A stretch of 51,251 nucleotides of DNA from an uncultured Prevotellaceae bacterium (GTDB lineage: Bacteria > Bacteroidota > Bacteroidia > Bacteroidales > Bacteroidaceae), in NCBI GenBank assembly GCA_900314755.1, contig OMWH01000019.1, positions 1-51,251 on the forward strand. The letters are read 5' to 3'. Under the pieces are notes generated by a model. The model ran no database searches, was not told the origin of the DNA, and worked only from the letters and a program-made list of their open reading frames with translations. Position 1 is the stretch's first letter. The number at the start of each line of letters is the position of its first letter. A program made the position numbers and the translations under genes. This document shows positions 33,721 to 43,070 of the stretch, piece after piece.

Positions 33721-35517
33721 ATGAAAACCAAACTACTGCTAACCTGTCTCATCTTATTATTTCTTTCCTCTTCCTTGAAGGCGGAAGAGCCTTATACCAA
33801 GGAGGAGCAGAAGGTGATGCAACGCTATTACGAGTTGTTCAACCAGCCCGACAAGCAGCGGGAGTTCTATAAGATCAACCAACAGGTGAGGGAGATCATG
33901 CAGAAAAGGAACGGGCGGCAGGGCTACCTGGTGTTCCGCGTCAACGAGGTGACCTACGAGATCAACATGCACCGCACCAGCAAGGCACTGAAGATGGCGA
34001 AGGAGATCTTGGAGGAGATGAAGGAGAATGACGACGGGCACTTCGACATGATATACAGTACGATAGCGACCATCTATGAGGACAGGGGCAACTACAGGAT
34101 GGCACGCTACTATAACGACAAGGCAATCAGTCTGGTGGCTCCCAAAGACACTATCGGCATGATAGGGGCTCTGCTGGGCAAGGCTAACCTGGAGACTTCC
34201 GTCCATCCCGACGAGGCGATAGCACTGGTTGACCGCTGCCAACCGCTCTGCAAGGACTTCCCCAGTCATTACAGTTACGGACAGACCATGAAGGCACTCG
34301 CCTACTTCTTCAAGAACGACCGGAGATCGTTCTTCCAGTTGCAGGAAGAATACAACACCTATAAAACAGCCAACCAACTGCAGGACGACCAGAACGACGG
34401 TATCTTCCAGACCATCAATGCTGTCTTCACCGGTGATTACGACGAGGCAATCCGCCTGATACATGACAAATCGCTATACTCAGAGAACATGGGGCATTTC
34501 GACATGCTCGTCCAACTCTATCAACTAAAGGGTGACAAGGATATGGCAATCAAGCAACTGCAACGCAAGGTCAATGCCGTCGACTCGCTGAATGCCAACT
34601 TCATCCATGAGAACATGAACGAGATGAATGCCGAGATGGAGGTGTATAAGGCACAACAGCAGGTCATCAAATCAAGACTGTACTGGCTGATAGCAGTCGT
34701 CGTACTGCTGATCTCCATCATCACCCTGCTCTTCTGGCGCTATTTCACACGCCGCCGCTACCAGAAGAAAATCCTCCAGCAGAACGAGCAACTGGAGATT
34801 GCCCTGAGCGAGGCGAAGGAGTCGGACCGCATGAAGAGCTTGTTCATTGAGCATGTCAGCCATGAGATACGCACACCTTTGAATGTCATCACGGGTTATG
34901 CACAGGTTATCACGAATCCAGACTATGACTTGGACGAGGAGGAGCGTAACAAGATGCTCAATGGCATCAGACAGAACACCACTGCTATTACTGATGTCGT
35001 CAACGACTTACTGGAAATGGCACAGGATGAGAGCAAGGAACGTTACCGCAGGGATGACACCATCGCCGTCAATACCCTTTGCCACCAGATGATGGAGGAG
35101 GCGGAGGCGAAAAACAAAGGACGCCTGAAACTGAGGTTCTGCTCCAAGGTGCCTGACGATTTCACCTTCCAGAGCAACCAGAGCGGTATCAGCATCATCC
35201 TTCGCCAAGTCCTCAGCAATGCCCTTAAATTCACGAAAGAGGGGCAGGTGGAGCTCTTCGTCCATGAGAGTCCCGACCATGGATGCATCCGCTTTATCGT
35301 CACCGACACGGGAGTAGGAATCCCCAAGGACCAGCAGGAGAAAGTGTTTGAGCGTTTCTATAAGATAGACTCCTTCCAACAAGGTTTCGGCATCGGTCTA
35401 TCCCTGAGCCGTAAGATAGCTACCCAGTTGGGTGGTTCGCTTGCCATCGACAAGAATTACGAGAATGGTGCCCGCATGGTTCTGACTTTGCCCATTTCAT
35501 CGGGAATTGAGCAGTAA
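33721..35517 (+). CDS. Membrane sensor histidine kinase with helical repeat sensor
   Basis: The 598-residue protein has a signal peptide (about 1-21), a periplasmic all-helical, TPR-like region (about 25-315), a transmembrane helix (about 320-342), a HisKA domain with the phospho-acceptor His381 in HVSHEIRTPLN, and a HATPase domain with QVLSNALKF (N box) and DTGVGIP plus GFGIGLSLS (G boxes). There is no receiver or DNA-binding domain and no response regulator next to it, so its partner lies elsewhere. It starts 3 bases after lgt. Confidence 0.92.
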   Translation: MKTKLLLTCLILLFLSSSLKAEEPYTKEEQKVMQRYYELFNQPDKQREFYKINQQVREIMQKRNGRQGYLVFRVNEVTYEINMHRTSKALKMAKEILEEMKENDDGHFDMIYSTIATIYEDRGNYRMARYYNDKAISLVAPKDTIGMIGALLGKANLETSVHPDEAIALVDRCQPLCKDFPSHYSYGQTMKALAYFFKNDRRSFFQLQEEYNTYKTANQLQDDQNDGIFQTINAVFTGDYDEAIRLIHDKSLYSENMGHFDMLVQLYQLKGDKDMAIKQLQRKVNAVDSLNANFIHENMNEMNAEMEVYKAQQQVIKSRLYWLIAVVVLLISIITLLFWRYFTRRRYQKKILQQNEQLEIALSEAKESDRMKSLFIEHVSHEIRTPLNVITGYAQVITNPDYDLDEEERNKMLNGIRQNTTAITDVVNDLLEMAQDESKERYRRDDTIAVNTLCHQMMEEAEAKNKGRLKLRFCSKVPDDFTFQSNQSGISIILRQVLSNALKFTKEGQVELFVHESPDHGCIRFIVTDTGVGIPKDQQEKVFERFYKIDSFQQGFGIGLSLSRKIATQLGGSLAIDKNYENGARMVLTLPISSGIEQ

Positions 35518-35623
35518 AGACGGAACTGTTTACAAAAGTTAAACTTTTGACTGCTGCCGTGGTATGAAACAATTGGGATAGTTTTTTGTAACAAAGAAAG
35601 ACAAATAATCGGACAGAAATGAT

Positions 35624-35631
35624 TATCTTTG
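35624..35631 (+). promoter_or_regulatory. -7 promoter element for the first GPH symporter
   Basis: TATCTTTG followed by CA, 50 bases before the ATG at 35682. Just after the kinase gene, CAAAAGTTAAACTTTTG forms a small hairpin. Confidence 0.65.
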
Positions 35632-35681
35632 CAGCATCATTCCTGTGATTTGAGACAATATTTATTTAACCAATAACAACA

Positions 35682-37115
35682 ATGGCAACAGTTTTAGAAA
35701 ATACTCAAGAGACGAAAGGCTTCTATAAGCTCTCATGGGTGCAACGCATCGGTTTCGGTGCAGGTGACTTGGCGCAGAATCTGATTTATCAGACTATCTG
35801 CATGTATCTATTGTTCTTCTATACTGACGTTTATGTATTGGGCGGTGACGCTGCCAAGTCGGCAGGTCTGGCTGGTACGATGTTCCTCGTGGTGCGCCTG
35901 GTGGACGTTCTCTGGGACCCCTTGGTAGGTACCTTTGTCGACAAACATAATCCGGCATGGGGTAAGTACCGCAGCTACCTGGTGATGGGTGGTATCCCCT
36001 TGACGATTCTTGCCATTCTCTGTTTCTGGAATGGTTTCGCTCCCTCATTGATCTACGCCTACCTGACGTATGTGGGTATGTCCATGCTCTATACTTTGAT
36101 TAATGTTCCTTATGGTGCGTTGAACTCTTCCCTGACACGTGACACCGATGAAATCACCATTCTGACGTCTGTCCGTATGTGGATGGCGAATGTCGGAGGT
36201 CTTGCCGTATCGGCAGGTGTGCCTATCATCGTTGCCATCTTCGCATCGTCTCAGACACTGCCTGTGGAGATGGCACTGTTCATGGGACTGGGCTCGCTGC
36301 CTTCCTTCATCTTCATGCCATTCGTTCCTGCTATTAAGAAGAAGGTGGGTAAGAAGAATATGTTCTATATCTTCCTTGGCATTGCCATCGTCGGTATGAT
36401 TTTACTTTACATCATCAGCAAGATGGGTACGGTGAAGGAGAATATCACCCTCGTCTATATCGCCCAGTTCATCAAGTCTACGGGTGTGATCGTGGCAACA
36501 GGCTACATGTGGGCACTGATTCCTGAGGTCATCTCCTATGCGGAGTATACGACAGGTCGCCGTATCGCCGGTATCGTGAATGCCTTGACGGGTATCTTCT
36601 TTAAGGCTGGTATGGCTCTCGGTGGTGTCGTTCCCGGCTTGGTACTCGCCATGACCAACTACGTACCTGCCGAGGAGGCTACCACACTGCCTAAGGACTC
36701 CAGTGCGTGGTTCTACACCATGCTGATTTACTCGCTGGTAGGTCTTGCCCTGCTCGTCTTCTGCTTCTCTCAGACCAAAGAGCGTGTCGTGATGGATGCC
36801 TCTGAAGCTGAGAACGTGAAAGTCAGCGACCTGTGGATGGAGTTCATGCGCAACCGTCCTCTCCGTGTGATTGCCCTGTTCTTTATCACTGCCTTCGCCA
36901 TGATGTCGGTAGGTAATGCTGCCGGTGCTTACTTCATGAACGACCTGGAGCTCCAGACTCCGCTGGCTCAGGAGGGCATCCGCTGGCTCGTTTGTATCAT
37001 CCCTGCCATCCTGCTGGTTGTCGCCATGTTCATTATCTCGAAGTATGAGTTGAGTGATGAGGTGATTGACGATATCAACCGGAAGATTGAGGCTCGCCAT
37101 CAGGAAGAGCAGTAA
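35682..37115 (+). CDS. GPH-family sugar:cation symporter (MFS fold), copy 1
   Basis: The 477-residue protein has 12 predicted membrane helices. GPH-family marks are RIGFGAGDLAQNLIYQ at the start and the loop DKHNPAWGKYRSYLVMGG between helices 2 and 3. Such carriers take up glycosides, pentosides or hexuronides with a cation. It is transcribed alone (promoter before, terminator after) and lies next to the xylan locus, so import of xylo-oligosaccharides or related sugars is plausible but not shown. Confidence 0.93.
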   Translation: MATVLENTQETKGFYKLSWVQRIGFGAGDLAQNLIYQTICMYLLFFYTDVYVLGGDAAKSAGLAGTMFLVVRLVDVLWDPLVGTFVDKHNPAWGKYRSYLVMGGIPLTILAILCFWNGFAPSLIYAYLTYVGMSMLYTLINVPYGALNSSLTRDTDEITILTSVRMWMANVGGLAVSAGVPIIVAIFASSQTLPVEMALFMGLGSLPSFIFMPFVPAIKKKVGKKNMFYIFLGIAIVGMILLYIISKMGTVKENITLVYIAQFIKSTGVIVATGYMWALIPEVISYAEYTTGRRIAGIVNALTGIFFKAGMALGGVVPGLVLAMTNYVPAEEATTLPKDSSAWFYTMLIYSLVGLALLVFCFSQTKERVVMDASEAENVKVSDLWMEFMRNRPLRVIALFFITAFAMMSVGNAAGAYFMNDLELQTPLAQEGIRWLVCIIPAILLVVAMFIISKYELSDEVIDDINRKIEARHQEEQ

Positions 37116-37137
37116 CCGCTGAGGTTCTCGAATAAAC

Positions 37138-37173
37138 AATTAGAGGCTGCTCCATATCGGGCAGCCTCTAATT
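37138..37173. terminator. Terminator between the symporter and the esterase gene
   Basis: A perfect 13-bp stem AATTAGAGGCTGC / GCAGCCTCTAATT with a 10-base loop, AT-rich on both sides. It can serve both convergent genes. Confidence 0.8.
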
Positions 37174-37178
37174 ATTAT

Positions 37179-39158
37179 TTATGGGGTAACAGATAGCTCA
37201 AAGGGTGGAGAGGGAAGCCCCTTCTCGGAAGTCAGGTGGGCTTGGACGGGATTATCTTTCCATGCATAGCGTACCTTGGTAGGATTGGAAACGGGTGATT
37301 CCAACGATACCTGATTACCACGTGCCACCGCCTTGACGTTAATGAACTTGCGGTCACCGCCAGCCACCTCAAAGGTTGCCTGCTCACCCTCACGGAGAGG
37401 TTGGTCAAAGGTCACCACGACCTTACCATCAACCACCTTGGCACGGATGGGCTGTGGAGAGACGGCTGCATCCTTATGGAAAACAAGATGGTCGAAACAA
37501 TGACCTACACGTTCGGCAACCTCTTTCTTACGCAAGGGGTGAATATCGACGGTTTCACCGAGGTCTATGGCAACAGCAAGGGCTGCATGAGGATCCTCCT
37601 TTGCCACCAGTCGCTGTGCCTCACGAAGTCTTGCCCAGTTGCTGTTGACAGGCATCGGCTGCTCCGTTATCGGCTGGGGCATACCCGTCTGCTGCCGTCC
37701 GTCATAATTTGCCAATTGAACGATACAGAAGGGCAGTTGGGGATCTTTCCAAACGGCACGCCAGTTGCTCATCATCTTACGCAGCAGATCCGCATAGGGC
37801 GCAGGGTTGCCCACATTCGACTCGCCCTGATACCAGACCACCCCACGGATAGCATAAGGTGCCAAAGGATAGACCACCGCATTATATAAGGTGCTGGGCA
37901 GATTCTGAAGCGACACATCACCACTGGGACATGACGGCATGGAGACACCGGCATGGTGCAACCAGTCCTCACTCAACGGAATCACATCCTTGGGCATGGG
38001 GTTCTGACTGAAACGGTCGTCGCCAAAGGCTATCATATATGGTTTCTCGGGGATGAAATGGGCAATACCGTACTTATTGATGAACCGGATGGTGATGACA
38101 TTATCACCTTCACGGAGCAGTCCTGCCGGGATATCATAACGGCGGGGAGGATATTGATAATAGGTGCGTCCGATTTCCTTACCGTTCAGGTAGGTAAAGT
38201 CTGCATCAAAAAGGGTTCCCAGCAACAGGCGGGCAGGTTTGCCGGCATGTTCCTTATCTACTTGCACATGCTGACGGAGCCAGATACTTCCGACAATTCC
38301 TCTACCTTCTTTTTTTGCCCATTCCATCGAATATTGATGGACGGTTTTCCAAGCAGAGTCATCGTAGTCAAGAGCAGAGAAACGCTGTTGTATACCTGGG
38401 TCACTCTCGTTCAACAGCTCATACCACCGTTGGTCAGCCAGCTGATTCGCCTTCGCCTGTGCCTGGACATAGTCATCTTTCTGGAAGAGACGCGTCTTTC
38501 CTACCAGCAAGGGATAGTCTTGCTGCAAGGTATCGGCGGAGATCCATGCCTCAATAGGTGTACCGCCCCAGCTGTTGACGATAATACCCTGCGGCACCCC
38601 ATGCTGTTCCTGCATCCGCTTTCCCAAGAAAGTGCCCAGGGCAGAAAACTGCCAGGCATTCTCCTTGGTCAATGGTTTCCAGTTGATGGAAGTGGGACGG
38701 ATATCGTCCTGTACCCCATGTGTGTTCGTCTCGTTCTGTATCCGGAACAGGCGGACCTGGTCATTTGCCAACTGGTCTATCTCTTTCGTATACTGAGGAT
38801 AGACACGTTCTATCGTGACATCCACATTCGACTGCCCGGAGCAAAGCCATACGTCACCTACCAACACATTGGTTAATACCACATCGCCCACCATTAACGT
38901 GTAGGGACCTCCAGCCTTCATGGCAGGTAAGTCGATGCGGAACTTCCCGTTGGAATCGGCAATAACAACTGTTTTGAATTTATTGATCCGCACACTGACC
39001 TTCTCTCCTGCGTCAGCCTTCCCCCAGACAGGAACAGGTTTCCCCCGCTGGATGACCATACCAGACTGGAAGAATTGAGGCAGAGATACTTTTGCACTTG
39101 ATGCCAAAACCCCTAAAAGAAGACACGCCACCAATGATAATCCATACATCTTTTTCAT
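37179..39158 (-). CDS. Sialate O-acetylesterase / acetyl-xylan esterase-like protein
   Basis: The 659-residue secreted protein has a signal peptide (about 1-22), an N-terminal beta domain (LPQFFQSGMVIQRGKPVPVWG), the SASA catalytic domain with nucleophile Ser110 in LCSGQSN, a jelly-roll insert (about 250-370), and VVWYQGESNVG plus a His-containing end near ALAVAIDLGETVDIHP. Family members remove acetyl groups from sialic acid or from xylan. Its divergent position to the xylanase operon favours acetylated xylan. The ATG at 39158 opens the signal peptide; earlier in-frame ATGs lie upstream of the promoter. Confidence 0.88.
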   Translation of the reverse strand: MKKMYGLSLVACLLLGVLASSAKVSLPQFFQSGMVIQRGKPVPVWGKADAGEKVSVRINKFKTVVIADSNGKFRIDLPAMKAGGPYTLMVGDVVLTNVLVGDVWLCSGQSNVDVTIERVYPQYTKEIDQLANDQVRLFRIQNETNTHGVQDDIRPTSINWKPLTKENAWQFSALGTFLGKRMQEQHGVPQGIIVNSWGGTPIEAWISADTLQQDYPLLVGKTRLFQKDDYVQAQAKANQLADQRWYELLNESDPGIQQRFSALDYDDSAWKTVHQYSMEWAKKEGRGIVGSIWLRQHVQVDKEHAGKPARLLLGTLFDADFTYLNGKEIGRTYYQYPPRRYDIPAGLLREGDNVITIRFINKYGIAHFIPEKPYMIAFGDDRFSQNPMPKDVIPLSEDWLHHAGVSMPSCPSGDVSLQNLPSTLYNAVVYPLAPYAIRGVVWYQGESNVGNPAPYADLLRKMMSNWRAVWKDPQLPFCIVQLANYDGRQQTGMPQPITEQPMPVNSNWARLREAQRLVAKEDPHAALAVAIDLGETVDIHPLRKKEVAERVGHCFDHLVFHKDAAVSPQPIRAKVVDGKVVVTFDQPLREGEQATFEVAGGDRKFINVKAVARGNQVSLESPVSNPTKVRYAWKDNPVQAHLTSEKGLPSPPFELSVTP

Positions 39159-39183
39159 AAACACATTATTTAATAGTTTGATG

Positions 39184-39191
39184 CAAAAATA
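39184..39191 (-). promoter_or_regulatory. -7 promoter element for the esterase gene
   Basis: The minus strand reads TATTTTTG followed by CA, 25 bases before the ATG. Confidence 0.6.
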
Positions 39192-39299
39192 TAAAATATT
39201 TATGATGAAAAGGTTAAAAAATGATTTTTTCTGCATACATGAAACAAATGAGATACCTTTATGTAACAAATTCAGATACTACTTTTGGGAATTATTGCT

Positions 39300-39307
39300 T
39301 AATTTTG
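39300..39307 (+). promoter_or_regulatory. -7 promoter element for the xylanase operon
   Basis: TAATTTTG followed by CA, 30 bases before the ATG at 39338. The 108 bases between this and the divergent esterase promoter are AT-rich and would hold any shared operator; I see no clear palindrome. Confidence 0.55.
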
Positions 39308-39337
39308 CAGCAGAAACTAAAAAGACCTATCATATAA

Positions 39338-40843
39338 ATGAGTTATTTGAAGAAACAGGAAGTTGCTTTAGGCGAAAAACTCGGATACTCTTTGGGAGAT
39401 GTAGCCGCTAATCTGGTTTTCCAGATGATGATGGTCTTCCAATTGAAGTTCTATACCGATGTTTTTGGCTTAGAGGGCACTATTGCCGGTTCTGTTTTTC
39501 TGATAGCATGCATTTTTGGGGCATTTATTGACCCTTTCATCGGGATTCTTAGTGACAGGACAAACACTAAATGGGGAAAGTATCGCCCTTGGATCTTGTG
39601 GACGGCATTGCCTTTCTCGGTATTCTATGTTCTCGCATACCATAACCCCGGAATAGAAGATAAAGGACTGGTTGCCGTCTATGCGACAGTATCCTATATC
39701 CTTTTAATAATAATGTACGCATGTAGCAGCATCCCCTACTCCTCCTTAGGCGGAGTCATGACGAGTAATATCAAAGAGCGTACAAGTATCAATGCCATTC
39801 GCTTCATCGCTGTCAGCATCGCCCAGTTTGTGGTACAGGGACTCACACTTCCCTTGGTCAACAAATTCGGAGGTGAGGAAGGGAATATGCAGCAAGGCTG
39901 GACGATGACCATTGCCCTGTTTGCTGTTGTTGCCTTTATCTTCCTGCTGATTACCTTCTTCTCTACCAAGGAGCGCATCCAACCGCCTCCCACACAAGAA
40001 AGCTCGTTGAAAAGGGACTTTTTGGACACCGTATCCGATATACCCTGGCGTTCCTTGTTTGTACTGGTATTGTTTATCTTTATCACTATCTCCATGTGGG
40101 GAGCCTCTATGAATTACTATTTCCAATATAATATCGACCAGAAATCGATGTTTGACTTCTTAGGAATGGTCGGGTTAGCAGATGCTCACCATGAGAAAGA
40201 AGGTTTTTGGTTTACCTTCCTGCAAAGCTTTAACCTGATAGCATATAAACCCTCAGATGCCTATTCCATCGGATTCTCCCTATTCAACATGTTGGGAGCA
40301 GTAATACAGATGCTGGGCATCATCTTCTTGTCCGAGTTTCTTGCAAACCGATATGGTAAGAAACAGACATTCATCGTCTGTCTTTCTCTTACAGCCTTGT
40401 TCACCGCCATGTTTTATCTGCCATCACCTGTGGACATCAGTTTCATTTTTGGGCTCTGTTTCTTCAAGTCTTTGGCATATGCTCCCACTGTACCTCTGAT
40501 GTGGGCGATGATGGGCGATGTGGCTGACCATGTGGAGTATACCAGTCATCGCAGAGCGACAGGTCTATGCTTCTCCAGCATTTCCTTTGCCCTCAAAATG
40601 GGGCTGGGACTAGGTGGAGCCCTGGCTGGGACGATTCTCTCGTGCTTTGGCTATGTGTCAGGTCTGAATGGAGTACAAACCGAGACGGCAAAAGAAGGAA
40701 TCCGTCTCGTCAGTTCCATTGTTCCTGCCATTCTCTTTTGTGTCGGGGTAATAGCCTTGCTGTTATATCCGATATCAAAAACTTACAATGAGAATATGCA
40801 GGTGGAATTATCTGCCCGCCGGCGTAAGTTAGACGTTAAATAG
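39338..40843 (+). CDS. GPH-family symporter of the xylan operon
   Basis: This 501-residue, 12-helix carrier has GEKLGYSLGDVAANLVFQ at the start and DRTNTKWGKYRPWILW in the first cytoplasmic loop, both GPH marks. It heads an operon with a GH10 xylanase and a GH43 enzyme, so xylo-oligosaccharide uptake is the likely job. A symporter gene beside xylanase genes is, from memory, also the layout of the xyn cluster of rumen Prevotella. It is distantly related to the symporter at 35682. Confidence 0.93.
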   Translation: MSYLKKQEVALGEKLGYSLGDVAANLVFQMMMVFQLKFYTDVFGLEGTIAGSVFLIACIFGAFIDPFIGILSDRTNTKWGKYRPWILWTALPFSVFYVLAYHNPGIEDKGLVAVYATVSYILLIIMYACSSIPYSSLGGVMTSNIKERTSINAIRFIAVSIAQFVVQGLTLPLVNKFGGEEGNMQQGWTMTIALFAVVAFIFLLITFFSTKERIQPPPTQESSLKRDFLDTVSDIPWRSLFVLVLFIFITISMWGASMNYYFQYNIDQKSMFDFLGMVGLADAHHEKEGFWFTFLQSFNLIAYKPSDAYSIGFSLFNMLGAVIQMLGIIFLSEFLANRYGKKQTFIVCLSLTALFTAMFYLPSPVDISFIFGLCFFKSLAYAPTVPLMWAMMGDVADHVEYTSHRRATGLCFSSISFALKMGLGLGGALAGTILSCFGYVSGLNGVQTETAKEGIRLVSSIVPAILFCVGVIALLLYPISKTYNENMQVELSARRRKLDVK

Positions 40844-40875
40844 TTTTTATCAGCAGACATAGAAAATTGATTATT

Positions 40876-42042
40876 ATGAAGATTTTTAGGTTAGTAGTTG
40901 TATTGTTTTCAGTGATTTCAGCTGAAGTAGTATTTGCTCAATCTGCGCTGCGAAGCGCGGATGGGCAAAACTGCCTCAACACTGCTGAGAACACGTTATG
41001 GAATGCTTATCGTGACTATTGGTATACGGGTGTCAGCGTCAACCAGTGGGAGGTGGAGGGTGAGCAAGCTGCCGACTGGGCAGTCATCACCAAGAACTTT
41101 AACTGGGTGGTTGCTGAGAACTGCATGAAATGTGAGGTGATTCATCCGAAGGAAGGTGTCTACGACTTCACCTTGGCAGACCAGTTTGTCAATAAAGCAA
41201 AGGCTGCCGGCATGAAAGTGATGGGACATTGTCTGATATGGCACTCCCAATGCGCTCCCTGGTTCCACTATGACGAAAAGGGAAACCTGGTGTCTGCAGA
41301 GGTATTGAAGAAACGTATGCGTGAACATATCTATACGGTAGTCTGTCATTTCAAGGGTCGTATTGACGCATGGGATGTCGTCAATGAGGCATTTGAGGAT
41401 GACGGTACACCCAGAAAGAGTCTATTCTATCAGATTCTGGGAACCGACTATATCCCTCTTGCCTTCCAATATGCCCATGAGGCAGACCCCTCGATACAGT
41501 TGTTCTATAATGACTTCTCGATGAACAAAGCACAGAAGGTGGAGGGTGTCGTTAACTTCTTCCGCCCGCTGATACAGCAGGGGCTCCCTGTCACTGCTAT
41601 CGGCATGCAAGGACATATCATCTTGGAGGATAATGTGGACAATACGGTCATCAAACAATACGAGCACTCCATCCAGACGATTGCCGCTGCCGGTGTGCCT
41701 ACCTTCTTCTCGGAGCTCGACCTCTCCGTTCTTCCTAACCCCTATGGGTTCTCTGGTGCGAATGTCAGTGACAAGTTTGCATACCGCCCAGAGATGGATC
41801 CATATAAGAATGGACTGACGAAGGAGAAAGAGAAAGAAATAGAACAGTTCTGGGTCAACTTCTATCAGATGCTGCTGCGCCACCATCAGGATATCCTCCG
41901 GGTGAACTTCTGGTGCTTGAACGACGGCAACTCCTGGCGTAACGACTTCCCCATTCCTGGGCGTACCGACTATGCCACGCTCTTTGACCGCCAGAACAAG
42001 GCGAAACCCTTTGTGCAGAAATTAATCGATTTAGTAAAATAG
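40876..42042 (+). CDS. GH10 endo-1,4-beta-xylanase
   Basis: The 388-residue secreted enzyme has a signal peptide (about 1-22, ending VFAQ) and a single GH10 (beta/alpha)8 barrel with no binding module. The acid/base is Glu171 in DVVNEAF and the nucleophile is Glu280 in FFSELDL; WHSQCAPWF and FWCLNDGNSWRNDFP are conserved substrate-site segments. It cleaves xylan backbone. The start is the ATG at 40876; an upstream TTG is less likely. It follows the symporter by 32 bases. Confidence 0.96.
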   Translation: MKIFRLVVVLFSVISAEVVFAQSALRSADGQNCLNTAENTLWNAYRDYWYTGVSVNQWEVEGEQAADWAVITKNFNWVVAENCMKCEVIHPKEGVYDFTLADQFVNKAKAAGMKVMGHCLIWHSQCAPWFHYDEKGNLVSAEVLKKRMREHIYTVVCHFKGRIDAWDVVNEAFEDDGTPRKSLFYQILGTDYIPLAFQYAHEADPSIQLFYNDFSMNKAQKVEGVVNFFRPLIQQGLPVTAIGMQGHIILEDNVDNTVIKQYEHSIQTIAAAGVPTFFSELDLSVLPNPYGFSGANVSDKFAYRPEMDPYKNGLTKEKEKEIEQFWVNFYQMLLRHHQDILRVNFWCLNDGNSWRNDFPIPGRTDYATLFDRQNKAKPFVQKLIDLVK

Positions 42043-42062
42043 TATTTAAACAACTACTGACT

Positions 42063-43070
42063 ATGGCAAAATTACCGCGTTATTTATTCCCGAGTGATTA
42101 CATGGCTGACCCTTCAGCCAACGTGTTTAACGGTAAATTGTATATTTACCCCTCCCACGACCGTGAGGCAGGTCATGCCTTCGACGACGATGGCGGTCAC
42201 TTCCAGATGAAGGACTACCACGTACTCTCTTTCAATGATGTGGAGAACGATGAGGCTACCGACCATGGCGTGATTCTCGATGTCAAGGATGTGGCATGGG
42301 CTGAGAAGCAGATGTGGGATAACGATGTCGTAGAGAAAAACGGCAAGTACTACCTGATATTCTCTGCCAAGGACTATAATGGCGTGTTCCACCTCGGTGT
42401 TGCCGTTGCTGACAAGCCCGAAGGTCCTTTCGTCGCTCAAGAGCAGCCTATCCGTGGCTCTTTCTCTATCGACCCTTGCGTGTTCAAAGACGATGACGGT
42501 GAGATATACTGCTACTTCGGAGGACTCTGGGGAGGTCAGCTGCAGTGGTATCAGGCTCCTGCGAAGTTGCAGAAGGAAGGTATCGACCTGGGACCTGCTG
42601 CCGATAAGAAGACACAGCTCTATGCACCTGCTGATGTCCCCGCATTACCCAGCTTTGTCGTTCGCATGAGCGACGACGTGATGCAGTTTGCTGAGGCTCC
42701 CCACTCTGTCGTTATCCTCGACAAAAATGGTGAGCCCCTGAAAGCAGGTGACCCGCATCGTTTCTTCGAGGCATCATGGATGCACAAATATAACGGCAAG
42801 TACTATTTCTCTTATTCTACAGGTGACAGCCATTTCCTCTGCTATGCCATCGGTGATACTCCTTACGGACCATTCACCTATCAGGGTGTCATCCTTGATC
42901 CGGTGGTTGGATGGACTACCCACCACAGTATTGTAGAGTACAAAGGACAGTGGTATCTGTTCTATCATGACTGTGTACCTTCTAACGATGTGACCCACTT
43001 GCGCAGTCTGAAGGTGCAGCGCCTTTACTATAATGAGGATGGAACCATCCAGAAAGTTGTCAATGAATAA
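42063..43070 (+). CDS. GH43-family beta-xylosidase/arabinofuranosidase, cytoplasmic
   Basis: The 335-residue five-bladed propeller enzyme has the catalytic base Asp16 (MADPSANVF), pKa-tuning Asp137 (SIDPCVF) and acid Glu236 (RFFEASWM). It has no signal peptide, so it should act inside the cell on oligosaccharides brought in by the symporter, releasing xylose or arabinose. It starts 20 bases after the xylanase gene and its stop overlaps the sigma-factor start. Confidence 0.94.
   Translation: MAKLPRYLFPSDYMADPSANVFNGKLYIYPSHDREAGHAFDDDGGHFQMKDYHVLSFNDVENDEATDHGVILDVKDVAWAEKQMWDNDVVEKNGKYYLIFSAKDYNGVFHLGVAVADKPEGPFVAQEQPIRGSFSIDPCVFKDDDGEIYCYFGGLWGGQLQWYQAPAKLQKEGIDLGPAADKKTQLYAPADVPALPSFVVRMSDDVMQFAEAPHSVVILDKNGEPLKAGDPHRFFEASWMHKYNGKYYFSYSTGDSHFLCYAIGDTPYGPFTYQGVILDPVVGWTTHHSIVEYKGQWYLFYHDCVPSNDVTHLRSLKVQRLYYNEDGTIQKVVNE

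Noticed and set aside
33721-35517. Hybrid two-component regulator of the xylan genes
   Set aside because: The kinase lacks receiver and DNA-binding domains and is separated from the xylan operon by a convergent terminator, so no link can be claimed.
37953-38876. 307-codon plus-strand frame
   Set aside because: Antisense to the sialate O-acetylesterase gene; no start context or family match.
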